NCBI GenBank assembly: GCA_017882455.1
Contig: JADGPL010000002.1
Location: 1 to 64,000 of the forward strand
Reading direction: 5' to 3'
DNA: 64,000 nt
Source of the DNA: Solirubrobacteraceae bacterium
GTDB taxonomy: Bacteria; Actinomycetota; Thermoleophilia; Solirubrobacterales; Solirubrobacteraceae
Of this stretch, positions 26,561-36,075 are shown in pieces; positions within the stretch are counted from its first letter, which is position 1, and each line of letters begins with the position of its first letter. The position numbers were made by a program, and so were the translations under genes. The notes beneath the pieces are model-generated. The model made no database searches. It was not told where the DNA came from and saw only the letters and a program-made list of their open reading frames with translations.

Positions 26561-27247
26561 ATGAATGACTTCTCCCGCGCCCCGCGCGTCCTCGTGGTCG
26601 AGGACGACGAGGACATCGCCCAGGCCCTTCAGCGCTCACTGCGCATGGAGGGGTATGACGTGCGCACGGCCGCCGACGGTCAGGAGGCGCTCGAGCAGGG
26701 CCGCGGGTTCGCCCCGGATCTGGTGATCCTCGATCTCGGCCTACCCAAGCTCGACGGCGTCGAGGTCGCGCGGGCGTTGCGCGCGGATGACGACGTTCCG
26801 ATCCTGATCTTGACCGCGCGCGACGCGCTCGAGTCGCGCGTCGAGGGCCTGGACGCCGGCGCCGACGATTACCTGGTGAAGCCCTTCGAGCGCCAGGAGC
26901 TGCTGGCGCGGATGCGGGCACTGCTGCGCCGGCGCCCGCCGCGCGGCTCGGCCCCGCTGCGCGTGGGCGACCTGACGCTCAACGCCGACACCCACGAGGT
27001 GGCGCGCGGCGTGCGCGCGATCGAGCTCACCCAACGCGAGTTCGAGCTGCTCGAGTACCTGATGCGGAACGAGCGCATCGTGATCTCGCGCCAGCGTCTG
27101 CTCGACGAGGTCTGGGGCTATGACCCGTTCTCGACGACCAACACGATCGAGGTGTTCGTCTCCAACCTGCGCCGCAAGCTGGAGGCCGACGGCGACGAGC
27201 GGCTGCTGCACACGATCCGGGGAGCCGGCTACGTCCTTCGCGCGTAG
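26561..27247 (+). CDS. OmpR/PhoB-family response regulator
   Basis: The product has 228 residues. The receiver has the acidic pair in VVEDDEDIAQA, the phospho-acceptor Asp in LVILDLGLPKLDG, the Thr/Ser in LILTARDA and the Lys in DYLVKPF. The C-terminal winged helix has LTQREFELLEYLMRNERIVISR and TIEVFVSNLRRKLEADGDERLLHTIRGAGYVLR. It is followed at once by its histidine kinase. The long ORF upstream in the track is antisense to ftsK. I start at MNDFSRAPRVLVV. Confidence 0.95.
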   Translation: MNDFSRAPRVLVVEDDEDIAQALQRSLRMEGYDVRTAADGQEALEQGRGFAPDLVILDLGLPKLDGVEVARALRADDDVPILILTARDALESRVEGLDAGADDYLVKPFERQELLARMRALLRRRPPRGSAPLRVGDLTLNADTHEVARGVRAIELTQREFELLEYLMRNERIVISRQRLLDEVWGYDPFSTTNTIEVFVSNLRRKLEADGDERLLHTIRGAGYVLRA

Positions 27248-27269
27248 CCTGACCGAGCCCCTCCAGCGC

Positions 27270-28709
27270 ATGAGCGCGCGGCTGTCGGCGAGCTTCGACA
27301 GGCTTCCGATCCGCGTGCGCCTGGCGAGCGTCTCGGCCCTTTTGACGTTTGTGATCCTGTGCGCCTTCGCCGTCGCGATCGGCTCGCTGACGGTGCACCG
27401 CATCCGCAACGACTTCAACCGCCAGGTGCAGGACACCGCGATCCAGCTGCCCTCCGAGCTGCACATCACCTGGGTTCCCTTCACGATCGAACCGCAGCTG
27501 AGCGACTTCGCCTCCGACGGGAACCACGCGGTCATCAAGATCCTGACGCTCGGCGGCAGGATCGTGGCGCAGTCGCCCGCTGGCACTCCCCCGCTCGGCG
27601 CACCGCAGCTGAGCGCGCACACGATCCATGGCTACCGGGTGGTCAGCCGCCCGGTGGTGGTCTTCGAGGACGGCTCGCGCGAGGGCGAGCTGATCATCCA
27701 GTACGGGCGCCGGGTCTCCGACACCGAGGCGACGGTCAAGCGCGTGGAGCTCTTGCTGCTGCTGGGCGTGCTCATCGGCACGGGCTTCGCGCTGCTGGCC
27801 GGAATGGCGATCGCGCGGCGCGCGATGAGACCGATCGCCCAGCTCACCTCGACCGCAGCCGAGATCGCCCGCACCCGCGACCCCTCGCGACGGGTGCCCC
27901 AGTCCGAGGCCGACGACGAGGTCTCAGAGCTCGCGCGCACGCTGGAGGGAATGCTGCGCGAGCTCGACGCCGCGCGTAGCGAGACCGAGTCGATGCTGGC
28001 CCGCCAGCGCCGGTTCGTGGCCGATGCCTCGCACGAGCTGCGCACGCCGCTGACGAGCGTGCTCGCCAACCTCGAGCTGCTCGCCGAGTCCCTGCATGGC
28101 GACCAGGGCGAGGCGGCGCGCTCGGCGCTGCGCTCATCCCAGCGCATGCGCCGCCTGGTGGCCGACCTGCTGCTGCTGGCGCGCACCGACGCCGCCCGCG
28201 TGGTCGCGCGCGAGCCGTGCGACCTGGCCAAGATCGTGGTCGAGGCGGCGGGCGAGCTCGGGCCGGTGAGTGGCGCCCACGAGATCTCGCTGGACGTCCA
28301 GCCTGCGATCGTGGAGGGCGCGCGCGATGAGCTGCACCGTCTCGTGATCAACCTGATCGAGAACGCCCTGCGCCACACCCCACCGGGCACCGAGATCCGC
28401 ATCTCCACGACGACGAGCCCCGACGGACAGGTGCAGCTGGTGGTCGAGGACGACGGCCCCGGGGTTCCGCAGGAGCTCCAGTCGACGCTGTTCGAGCGCT
28501 TCGTGCGCGGAGCGGGCGACCGCGGCGGCTCCTTCGGCCTGGGCCTGGCGATCGTGTACGCGGTCGCCGTCTCGCATGGCGGCGGCGTCACACTCGAGCC
28601 CCGCCCCGATCACAGCGGCGCCCGTTTCGTCGTGCGCCTGCCCGCCTACTCAGACCTCGACGACGACCGGCAGGACCATCGGCCGGCGCTTGAGACGGTC
28701 ATAGACTAG
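27270..28709 (+). CDS. Sensor histidine kinase (HAMP, HisKA, HATPase)
   Basis: The product has 479 residues from the ATG giving MSARLSASFDRLPIRVRL. It has two membrane helices flanking an extracytoplasmic sensor of about 120 residues, then HAMP. The H-box is FVADASHELRTPLTSVLANL, N-box LVINLIENALRHTPP, and G-boxes are VEDDGPGVP and FGLGLAIV. It pairs with the response regulator upstream, in an MprAB-like arrangement. The last 20 codons run antisense through the end of rnj (60 bases of convergent overlap). The signal sensed is unknown. Confidence 0.93.
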   Translation: MSARLSASFDRLPIRVRLASVSALLTFVILCAFAVAIGSLTVHRIRNDFNRQVQDTAIQLPSELHITWVPFTIEPQLSDFASDGNHAVIKILTLGGRIVAQSPAGTPPLGAPQLSAHTIHGYRVVSRPVVVFEDGSREGELIIQYGRRVSDTEATVKRVELLLLLGVLIGTGFALLAGMAIARRAMRPIAQLTSTAAEIARTRDPSRRVPQSEADDEVSELARTLEGMLRELDAARSETESMLARQRRFVADASHELRTPLTSVLANLELLAESLHGDQGEAARSALRSSQRMRRLVADLLLLARTDAARVVAREPCDLAKIVVEAAGELGPVSGAHEISLDVQPAIVEGARDELHRLVINLIENALRHTPPGTEIRISTTTSPDGQVQLVVEDDGPGVPQELQSTLFERFVRGAGDRGGSFGLGLAIVYAVAVSHGGGVTLEPRPDHSGARFVVRLPAYSDLDDDRQDHRPALETVID

Positions 28710-30317
28710 CTTCGCGAGATCGTCGTGCAGGACCTGTTGGAGCAGGTCCACCTCGCGGATCTCCTCACGCGCGGCCCGCCGCAGCGAGGTGTCGACGGTC
28801 GAGCGGATCTCCTCGAGCAGCTCGTCGGCCTCGTCGAGAAACGGCACTCCGCGGAAGATCACCTCGGGGTCTGCCACCTGGCTGCCGTCCTGCTCGGCGA
28901 TCGTGACCACGACGATGAAGATCCCGTCGGCCGAGAGCATGCGCCGGTCGCGCAGGGCGACGTCGGCCATGTCGCCGATCTCGACGCCGTCCACGAAGAT
29001 CATGCCCGACTCCTCGTGCTCGCCGAAGCCGGCGCCGCGTTCGGTGATGTCCAGCGGCAGCCCGTTCTCGCCCTGGAAGATGTCCTCGGGCGCCACCCCA
29101 ACCGCTTCGGCGAGCTGAGCATGCAGGCGCAGGCGCTTGAAGTCCCCGTGGAAGGGCATCACGTAGCGGGGCTTGACGAGGTTCAGCATCAGCTTGACCT
29201 CCTCGGCGTAGCCGTGGCCGGAAGCGTGCACCGGCGCCTCGCGCGGGGTGATCACGTCACATCCGATGTGGTAGAGCCGATCGATCGTCTCGTTGACGGC
29301 GCGCTCGTTGCCGGGGATCGGAGTCGCGGAGAAGACGACCGTGTCACCGCTCTTGAGCTGCACCTGGGGGTGGTCGCGGTAGGCCATCCGCCGCAGGGCC
29401 GAGAGCGGCTCGCCCTGGGAGCCGGTGGAGATGATCACGACGCGCTCGTCGGGGAAGTCGCCGATCTCCCGGGGCCCCACGAGCAGGCCGTCGGGGACCT
29501 CGATGTGTCCGAGGTTGCGTCCGATGCCGACGTTCTTGCGCATCGAGCGTCCCACCAGCGCAACCTTGCGCCCGAGTGCGTGGGCGGCGTCGACGACCTG
29601 CTGGACGCGATGGATGTTGGAGGCGAAGCTGGTGACGACGATCCGCCCCTCGCAGCGCGCGAAGACCTCCTCGAGGTGCGGGCCCACGACGGACTCCGAC
29701 GGGGAGAAGCCGGGACGGTCGACGTTGGTGGAGTCGCCGCACAGCAGCAGCACGCCTTCGCGCCCGAGCTCGGCCAAGCGCGAGACGTCCGCGGGCGGCC
29801 CGTCGACGGGCGTCTGGTCGAACTTGTAATCGCCGGTGATGAGCACCGTGCCGAGATCGGTGCCGAGGGCCACGGCGCTGGCGTCGGGGATCGAGTGGGT
29901 CATGTGCACCAGCTCGAGCGAGAAGGGACCGAGCTCGAGGGTTTCGCCGGGATCGATCTCGTTGAGCTCGACGTCGCGCAGCTTGTGCTCGTCGAGCTTG
30001 GAGCGTGCCATCGCGATCGTGAGCGCGCCGCCGTAGACGGGCGCGCCCAGGCGGTCGCCGAGGTCGCGCAGGACCCATGGCAGGGCGCCGAGGTGGTCCT
30101 CGTGGCCGTGCGTGATCACGATCGCCTCGATGTCCTCGGCGCGTTCGCGCAGATAGGAGAAGTCGGGTAGGACGAGGTCGATGCCGACCATCTCGGGAGT
30201 CGGGAAGCGCAGCCCGACGTCGACGACGACGATCCGTCCGTCCTGCTCGACGACGGTCATGTTCTTGCCGATCTCTCCCAGCCCTCCGAGGGGCAGGACG
30301 CGCAGGGACGAGCTCAC
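28650..30317 (-). CDS. rnj: Ribonuclease J
   Basis: The product is a 555-residue metallo-beta-lactamase/beta-CASP nuclease with 5'-3' exo- and endoribonuclease activity. LPLGGLGEIGKNMTVVE is the typical start, THGHEDHLGALPW the metal-binding HxHxDH, GDYKFDQTPVDG the next metal Asp, and ASGHGYAEEVKLML a beta-CASP motif. The GTG start (VSSSLRVLP) overlaps the dapA stop (GTGA). The dapA-rnj pair is conserved in actinobacteria. Confidence 0.95.
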   Translation of the reverse strand: MSSSLRVLPLGGLGEIGKNMTVVEQDGRIVVVDVGLRFPTPEMVGIDLVLPDFSYLRERAEDIEAIVITHGHEDHLGALPWVLRDLGDRLGAPVYGGALTIAMARSKLDEHKLRDVELNEIDPGETLELGPFSLELVHMTHSIPDASAVALGTDLGTVLITGDYKFDQTPVDGPPADVSRLAELGREGVLLLCGDSTNVDRPGFSPSESVVGPHLEEVFARCEGRIVVTSFASNIHRVQQVVDAAHALGRKVALVGRSMRKNVGIGRNLGHIEVPDGLLVGPREIGDFPDERVVIISTGSQGEPLSALRRMAYRDHPQVQLKSGDTVVFSATPIPGNERAVNETIDRLYHIGCDVITPREAPVHASGHGYAEEVKLMLNLVKPRYVMPFHGDFKRLRLHAQLAEAVGVAPEDIFQGENGLPLDITERGAGFGEHEESGMIFVDGVEIGDMADVALRDRRMLSADGIFIVVVTIAEQDGSQVADPEVIFRGVPFLDEADELLEEIRSTVDTSLRRAAREEIREVDLLQQVLHDDLAKLVYDRLKRRPMVLPVVVEV

Positions 30318-31189
30318 GCGGTGGCGCTCGCTGGCCGATCTTCGATCGGTAGGCCGTGGCGTTCGAGCATCGCGCGCACGGCAGCCGTCTCGTCCTCGGT
30401 GGCCGCGACGAGCGGCAGGCGCAGGCCGCCGACATCGTGGCCCAGCAGATTCAGGGCGGCCTTGGTGCACGTCGGGTTGGAGGTCAGGAAGAGCGTCTCG
30501 TAGACGTCGCGCAGCGAGGCGTCGATCTCGGCTCGCCGCTCGGGTTCCTCGACCATCTGGCGCATCTCGTTTCCAACGATGTGGCTGGCCACGGAGATCA
30601 CGCCGGCACCCCCCAGCTCCAGGGCGCGCAGGAAGGTCGCGTCGTCGCCCGCATAGAGATCGAGGCCATCGATCGGCTGGAGCTCCTGGGCGTTTGCCTG
30701 CTTGACCCCCGTCACACCCTCGATCTGGGCGAGCTCAGCGAGCAGGTCGGGGCCGATGTTGGTGCCGGTGCGGGCAGGGATGTTGTAGAGCAGGATCGGC
30801 TTGTCCGTGGCGGCCGCCACGGCTTCATAGTGGCGCTTGAGCCCCAGGCGGCTCGGCTTGTTGTAGTAGGGCGTCACCGACAGCATCGCGTCGGCTCCGA
30901 GCTCGCTCGCGCGTTCGGTCAGGTGAACGGCCTGGCGGGTGTCGTTGGTGCCGGTTCCGGCGATGATCGTCTTGCCCGCGGGGCGCTCGGCCACGGCCAG
31001 CTCGATCAGGCCGAGCTGCTCGGCCTCGGTGAGCGTCGAGGCCTCGCCGGTGGTGCCGGCCACGACGAACCCGTCCGAGCCGTTCTCGGCGAGGTGGCGC
31101 ATCAGCGCCACGAAGGACTCCTCGTTGACGGCCCCGCTCTCGTCGAAGGGCGTGACCATCGCCGTCAGGATCGTTCCGAGGGGGCTCAT
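30314..31189 (-). CDS. dapA: 4-hydroxy-tetrahydrodipicolinate synthase DapA
   Basis: The product is a 291-residue Schiff-base aldolase joining pyruvate and aspartate semialdehyde, the first dedicated step to diaminopimelate. VAGTTGEASTLTEAEQ is the substrate-binding segment. The catalytic Tyr is in LLYNIPARTG and the Lys in TGVKQAN. It is followed in-operon by rnj and preceded by dapB after 29 bases. Confidence 0.96.
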   Translation of the reverse strand: MSPLGTILTAMVTPFDESGAVNEESFVALMRHLAENGSDGFVVAGTTGEASTLTEAEQLGLIELAVAERPAGKTIIAGTGTNDTRQAVHLTERASELGADAMLSVTPYYNKPSRLGLKRHYEAVAAATDKPILLYNIPARTGTNIGPDLLAELAQIEGVTGVKQANAQELQPIDGLDLYAGDDATFLRALELGGAGVISVASHIVGNEMRQMVEEPERRAEIDASLRDVYETLFLTSNPTCTKAALNLLGHDVGGLRLPLVAATEDETAAVRAMLERHGLPIEDRPASATA

Positions 31190-31218
31190 CGGCTGCAGTA
31201 TCTCACGCGCATGCCGAT

Positions 31219-31896
31219 TCAGAAGAGCACATTCTCGAGCCCCACCACGGGCGATTCCGTGAGAGTGGGGACCGCCCGCACGGCCAACAGGACGCCCGGC
31301 ATGAACGACTCGCGGCTGATCGTGTCATGGCGAATCGTGAGCGTCTGGCCGAGATCGCCGAGGATGACCTCCTGGCTCGCGACGAAGCCGGGCAGGCGCA
31401 CAGAGTGGATCGGCGGCGCAGCGCGGCCGTTGGCCGCGGCCATCAGCTCGGCTGTGCGCGCGGCGGTGCCGCTGGGAGCATCGAGCTTGGCGTCGTGGTG
31501 CAGCTCGATGATCTCGGCCTTCTCCATGTGCTTGGCGGCCTCGGCGGCGAAGCGCATCATCAGCACGGCGCCGATGGCGAAGTTGGGCGCGATCAGGACA
31601 TTCGCCTGTGGCCGTCCCTCGGCCGTGTGCGCCTGCTTCAGCGGCGCGGGATCGAAGCCGGTGGTGCCAATCACGACGTGCACACCGGCACGGACGCACG
31701 CGAGCGCGTTGCCGAGCGCGGTATCGGGACGCGTGAAGTCAACGACCACCTCGGCGTCGGGCAGGACGTCCTCGAGGCTCCTCTGGAGCACTGGATCGGC
31801 ACGCCCCACGAGCTCCATGTCGGCGGCCCGTTCCACCGCCTCGCAGACGGTCTGTCCCATGCGCCCGGCCGCGCCGGCGACCGCCACCCTGATCAT
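31219..31896 (-). CDS. dapB: 4-hydroxy-tetrahydrodipicolinate reductase DapB
   Basis: The product is a 225-residue NAD(P)H reductase giving tetrahydrodipicolinate, the substrate of DapL. VAVAGAAGRMGQ is the cofactor loop, VIGTTG the second, and ELHHDAKLDAPSGTA the catalytic and substrate-binding motif. It is somewhat shorter than the usual 245-270 residues. The start (MIRVAVAG) overlaps the M16 peptidase stop (ATGA). The ORF track runs on through M16 in another frame. Confidence 0.95.
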   Translation of the reverse strand: MIRVAVAGAAGRMGQTVCEAVERAADMELVGRADPVLQRSLEDVLPDAEVVVDFTRPDTALGNALACVRAGVHVVIGTTGFDPAPLKQAHTAEGRPQANVLIAPNFAIGAVLMMRFAAEAAKHMEKAEIIELHHDAKLDAPSGTAARTAELMAAANGRAAPPIHSVRLPGFVASQEVILGDLGQTLTIRHDTISRESFMPGVLLAVRAVPTLTESPVVGLENVLF

Positions 31897-33224
31897 CGCG
31901 CCGCCCCGCCCACGCCCGCATGCGCCTCCGTAGGCGTCCCGAGCGGCTCGATCGCCTCGCGGAAGCGCTCCTCGTCGGGACCCACGCCCGCGACCGAGAG
32001 GGCGCTGGGCGCGAACAGCTCGACCGCCAGCTCGCGAACCTGCTCGATGCTCACGGAGTCGATCCGCTCGATCATCTCGTCGACCGAGAGGATCGGCAGC
32101 TCGTTGAGCACAGAGGTGCCGAGCCGCCCCATGCGCGCGCCGGTGGACTCCAGGCCGAGGACCACGCGGCCCTTGAGGTTCTCGCGCGAGCGCACGAGCT
32201 CCTCCTCGCTGGCGGGATCCTCGACGCAGCGCTCGAGCTCGGCCGTGACGACGGCGAGCGCCTCGGCGAGGTTCTCGGGACGCGTGCCGAGGTACAGCCC
32301 GACCTCGCCCGTGTGGGCGTAGAGGTTCGAGTAGGAGAAGACCGAGTAGGCAAGGCCCCTGCGCTCCCTGACCTCCTGGAAGAGGCGTGAGGAGGAGGTC
32401 CCGCCGAGCACCCCTTCGAGGACCCGCAACGCGAAGCGCCGCTCGTCCTCGCGCGCGATCCCGGCGCCGCCAAGGCACACGTGGTACTGCTCGGTGTCTT
32501 TCTGCAGGAAGCGCACACGGGGAGCGAAGTCCGGCCTCGCCGAGAAGCCACCCAGGCTGCTCGCCGGCGCATCGGGGCTCACGCCGTTGCCCGCCGCGCG
32601 TGCGGCCTCGACCGCGCGGGCCATCTCCACGAGGGCGTCGTGCTCGATCGAGCCGGCGGCTGCGATCACGATGCTCGCCGGCCGGTAGCGCTCGGCGTGG
32701 AAGGAGGCTAGCTGCTCGCGCGTGACGGCCCCCACGACCTCGGCCGTGCCGATGATCGCGCGCCCCAGCGGGTGCGATCCGAAGATGGCCTTGCCGAGCA
32801 CGTCGAAGACCCGGTCCTGAGGATCGTCTTCGTACATCGCGATCTCCTCGAGCACGACCTCGCGCTCGGCCTCGAGCTCGCCGAAGCGCGGGTGCCACAC
32901 CATGTCGCTCATCACGTCGAAGGCATGGTCGAGATGGCGGTCGAGCACGCGCGTGTAGAGCGAGGTCGCTTCCTTGTCGGTGCCCGCGTTGACCTCGGCG
33001 CCCATGGCGTCGAAGATCTGGTCGATCTCCTCCGAGCCGTAGCGGGCGGTCCCGCGGAAGAGCATGTGCTCGAGCAGGTGCGAGATCCCCGCCTGGCCGG
33101 GCAGCTCGGAGGTGGAGCCGGTGGCGATCCAGAATCCGAGCGCCACCGAGCGCACGCTTGGCACGCGCTCGGTGACGACCCGGACGCCAGAGTCCAGGGT
33201 GCTTATGCGGTGCTCGTCCGTCAA
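31893..33224 (-). CDS. M16 family zinc metallopeptidase
   Basis: The product has about 443 residues and is an insulinase-like peptidase. GISHLLEHMLFRGT is the inverted zinc motif HxxEH, with the third ligand Glu in EVNAGTDKEATSLY or the following helix. The second half (RFLQKDTEQYHVCLGG onward) is the inactive M16_C-type domain. The best start is a TTG (TDEHRISTLDSGVRVV) 19 bases after the pnp stop; no ATG or GTG fits, so the exact start is uncertain. The gene sits between pnp and dapB, as in other actinobacteria. Confidence 0.9.
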   Translation of the reverse strand: MTDEHRISTLDSGVRVVTERVPSVRSVALGFWIATGSTSELPGQAGISHLLEHMLFRGTARYGSEEIDQIFDAMGAEVNAGTDKEATSLYTRVLDRHLDHAFDVMSDMVWHPRFGELEAEREVVLEEIAMYEDDPQDRVFDVLGKAIFGSHPLGRAIIGTAEVVGAVTREQLASFHAERYRPASIVIAAAGSIEHDALVEMARAVEAARAAGNGVSPDAPASSLGGFSARPDFAPRVRFLQKDTEQYHVCLGGAGIAREDERRFALRVLEGVLGGTSSSRLFQEVRERRGLAYSVFSYSNLYAHTGEVGLYLGTRPENLAEALAVVTAELERCVEDPASEEELVRSRENLKGRVVLGLESTGARMGRLGTSVLNELPILSVDEMIERIDSVSIEQVRELAVELFAPSALSVAGVGPDEERFREAIEPLGTPTEAHAGVGGAAR

Positions 33225-33243
33225 GACGGCACGATGCTCAGCT

Positions 33244-35571
33244 TCAATCGCGGTCACGCCCGTGGCGGGGGCGGCCCGAGCCGCGCTCGCCGCTGCGGCG
33301 CGGTCCACGCTCGGAGCGCTCGCGCCCGTTGCGTGCGCCACCATCGCGCGGTCCACGGCTGCCACCGCCTCCGCCGCCGCCGGTGCCGACGCCTGCGAGC
33401 TCCTCGACGGACTTGCCGGCGATGTCGGGATCCTCTGCGAGGCGCAGGCCGATGCGCCCACGCTCGCGGTCGACCTCGACCACGCGGACGTTGATCTCAT
33501 CGCCCTTGTTGAGGACGTCCTCGACGCTCTCGACGCGCTCGCCGGGGGAGACGTTGGAGATGTGCAGCAGGCCGTCGGTGCCCTTGGCGAGCTCGATGAA
33601 CGCGCCGAAGGTCGTCGTCTTCACGACCTTGCCGACGTATTCGTCGCCGACCTCGACCTCCTTCATCATCATCCGCACGCGCTCAACGAGCGCGTCGCCC
33701 TGCTCGCCGTTGGCCGAGTAGATCAGCACCTGGCCGTCGTCGTTGACGTCGATCTGGGAGTCGAACTCCTCGGAGAGACCCCTGATCGTTTCGCCGCCCT
33801 TGCCGATCAAGAGGCCGATCTGGGACGGGTCGATCTGGATCGTCTGTATGCGAGGCGCGAACTGGCTGAGCTGCTCGCGCGGCGTGCCGATGACGTCGGC
33901 CATCTTGCCGAGGATGAACGTGCGGGCCTCTTTGGCCTGGGCGAGCGCGTCGCGCAGGATGTCGAACGTGACGCCCGTGATCTTGATGTCCATCTGCAGC
34001 GCCGTGATCCCGCGCTCGGTGCCCGCGACCTTGAAGTCCATGTCTCCGAGGTGATCCTCGACGCCGGCGATGTCGGTCAGGACGATGTAGTCCTCGCCCT
34101 CCTTGATCAGGCCCATCGCGATACCGGCCACGGGGCGCTTGATCGGCACCCCGGCGTCCATCAGCGACAGCGAGGAGCCACACACGGAGGCCATCGAGGA
34201 GGAGCCGTTGGACTCGAGGATGTCCGAGACCACGCGGATCGAGTAGGGGAACTCCTCGATCGAGGGCACCATCGGCGCGAGCGCCCGCTCGGCGAGCGCG
34301 CCGTGGCCGATGTCACGGCGCTTGACGCCACCCATGCGACCGGCCTCCCCGACCGAGAAGGGCGGGAAGTTGTAGTGGTGCCAGTAGTACTTTTTCGTTT
34401 CCAGCCCGAGCGTGTCGATGCGCATCTCCTCCTTGAGGGTGCCCATCGCGACGACGCTCAGCGCCTGGGTCTGCCCACGCGTGAACAGCGCCGAGCCGTG
34501 GGTCCTGGGAGTGACGCCGACCTCGATCGAGATGTCGCGGATCTCGTCCTCGGCGCGGCCGTCTGGGCGCTTCTTGTGCACGGCGATGCGCTCGCGGATG
34601 ATCGACTTCTCGAGCTTGTCGAATGCGAGCTGAACGGCCGCGCGGCGCTCCTTGGCGGCGAGCAGTTCGTGTTCAGAGGCTGCCTCGGGCGGCGCCGGGG
34701 CGTAGTGCTCGAGGATCGCCGCCTCCGCCTCCTTGGTCGCGTCCTGGCGCTCGAGCTTGTCCTCCACCTGGGTGGCGGCGTCGAGGGCCGCGCCGTGCGA
34801 GGAGCGGATCTCCTGCAGGAGCTGCTCGTCGACCGCGATCGTCTCGAAGACTTTCTTCTCCTTGCCGACTTTGGCGGCCAGGTCGCGCTGCAGCGCGCAC
34901 AGCTTCTTGATCGCCGCGTGGGCGATGTCGAGAGCGTCGAGGATCTCGGCCTCGGGGATCTCGTTGGCGCCCGCCTCGACCATCAGGATGGCCTCCTCGG
35001 TGCCCGCGACGATCAGGTCGAGGTCCGAGCCGCCGTCCTCATTATCGACTGGGGCTCCAAGCAAGTCCTCCTCGGAGGGGTTGACGACGAAGTTGCCGTC
35101 GATCTTGCCGATCCGCACGGCGCCGACGGGCGTCGGCAGCGGGATGTCGGAGATCATCAGCGCAGCCGAGGCGCCGTTCATCGCGAGGATGTCGTAGGGG
35201 TGGACGTGGTCGATCGAGAGCGGGATCGCCACGAGCTGGGTGTCGTAGCGCCATTCCTTGGGGAACAGCGGACGGATCGGGCGATCGATCATGCGCGCGG
35301 TGAGCGTGCCCTTCTCGCCGGGGCGACCCTCGCGCTTGAAGAACGAGCCGGGGATTTTCCCGGCGGCGTACATGCGCTCCTCGACATCCACCGTCAGCGG
35401 GAGGAAGTCGACGTCGCGAAGGCTCCCCGCGACGGCTGTAGCCAGAACCATCGTGTCGCCCTGGCGGACGACGACTGCGCCGGAGGCCTGCTTGGCCATC
35501 CTGCCGGTCTCGAAGGAGATCTCGCTGCCTGCAATCTCCACGGAAACCCGCGTAACAGCATCACTACTCAT
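33244..35571 (-). CDS. pnp: Polyribonucleotide nucleotidyltransferase (PNPase)
   Basis: The product has 775 residues from the ATG giving [12 protein letters not shown], with AGGAAGG at eight bases. It has two RNase PH-like domains, an all-alpha linker, a KH domain ([15 protein letters not shown]) and an S1 domain ([20 protein letters not shown]). A Gly/Arg/Asp-rich tail ([26 protein letters not shown]) ends it. The phosphorolytic site lies in the second PH domain ([20 protein letters not shown]). It degrades RNA 3'-5'. It follows rpsO, the classic pairing. Confidence 0.97.
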   Translation of the reverse strand: MSSDAVTRVSVEIAGSEISFETGRMAKQASGAVVVRQGDTMVLATAVAGSLRDVDFLPLTVDVEERMYAAGKIPGSFFKREGRPGEKGTLTARMIDRPIRPLFPKEWRYDTQLVAIPLSIDHVHPYDILAMNGASAALMISDIPLPTPVGAVRIGKIDGNFVVNPSEEDLLGAPVDNEDGGSDLDLIVAGTEEAILMVEAGANEIPEAEILDALDIAHAAIKKLCALQRDLAAKVGKEKKVFETIAVDEQLLQEIRSSHGAALDAATQVEDKLERQDATKEAEAAILEHYAPAPPEAASEHELLAAKERRAAVQLAFDKLEKSIIRERIAVHKKRPDGRAEDEIRDISIEVGVTPRTHGSALFTRGQTQALSVVAMGTLKEEMRIDTLGLETKKYYWHHYNFPPFSVGEAGRMGGVKRRDIGHGALAERALAPMVPSIEEFPYSIRVVSDILESNGSSSMASVCGSSLSLMDAGVPIKRPVAGIAMGLIKEGEDYIVLTDIAGVEDHLGDMDFKVAGTERGITALQMDIKITGVTFDILRDALAQAKEARTFILGKMADVIGTPREQLSQFAPRIQTIQIDPSQIGLLIGKGGETIRGLSEEFDSQIDVNDDGQVLIYSANGEQGDALVERVRMMMKEVEVGDEYVGKVVKTTTFGAFIELAKGTDGLLHISNVSPGERVESVEDVLNKGDEINVRVVEVDRERGRIGLRLAEDPDIAGKSVEELAGVGTGGGGGGGSRGPRDGGARNGRERSERGPRRSGERGSGRPRHGRDRD

Positions 35572-35714
35572 ATTCACTGCCTTCCTGTACCGCCCGTCGG
35601 TCGGCGGCCCGTTTCTTTTTTATTCTCCGAACGCACGGAGCTTAGCGGACACGTGCCCATCGGCAAGGGTCGCGGTGAGGGGTGCCTCGCAGCGCCGCTC
35701 AGGTGCTCGGCGCG

Positions 35715-35741
35715 GGCGTCCCTGCGGGCAGGACGGACGCC
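35715..35741 (-). terminator. Hairpin after rpsO
   Basis: GGCGTCC and GGACGCC pair across 13 bases, immediately after the rpsO stop. No U-run follows directly. It could attenuate readthrough into pnp or protect the rpsO 3' end. Confidence 0.45.
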
Positions 35742-35745
35742 TCGG

Positions 35746-36018
35746 CTACTTGCGCAGGCCGAGCTCTTTGATCAGCGCGCGGTAGCCCTCGAGGTCGCGG
35801 CGCTGCAGGTAGTCCAGGAAGCGGCGCCGTTTACCGACGAGCATCAACAGGCCGCGGCGCGAGTGGTGGTCTTTGCCCTGCTCGCGCAGGTGCTCTGTGA
35901 GGTGGTTGATGCGCTCCGTCAGCAGCGCGATCTGGACCTTGGTGGAGCCCATGTCCTGCTCGTTCGCGCCGAACTTCGCCGCGATCTCGCGCTTGCGCTC
36001 AGTGGTGATGGCTGCCAT
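35746..36018 (-). CDS. rpsO: 30S ribosomal protein S15
   Basis: The product has 90 residues and binds 16S rRNA early in small-subunit assembly. [47 protein letters not shown] is the S15 signature region. The length is standard. It lies upstream of pnp and downstream of ribF. Confidence 0.98.
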   Translation of the reverse strand: MAAITTERKREIAAKFGANEQDMGSTKVQIALLTERINHLTEHLREQGKDHHSRRGLLMLVGKRRRFLDYLQRRDLEGYRALIKELGLRK

Positions 36019-36075
36019 GGCCTCGGCACGGTAGCAGACGTCCGCGCTCCGGTCGGGGCGAGCCGATCGGCTCCG

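Noticed and set aside
24547-26568. Plus-strand ORF of 673 residues opposite ftsK
   Set aside because: It is fully antisense to a clear FtsK gene, with no start signal and no recognisable domain.
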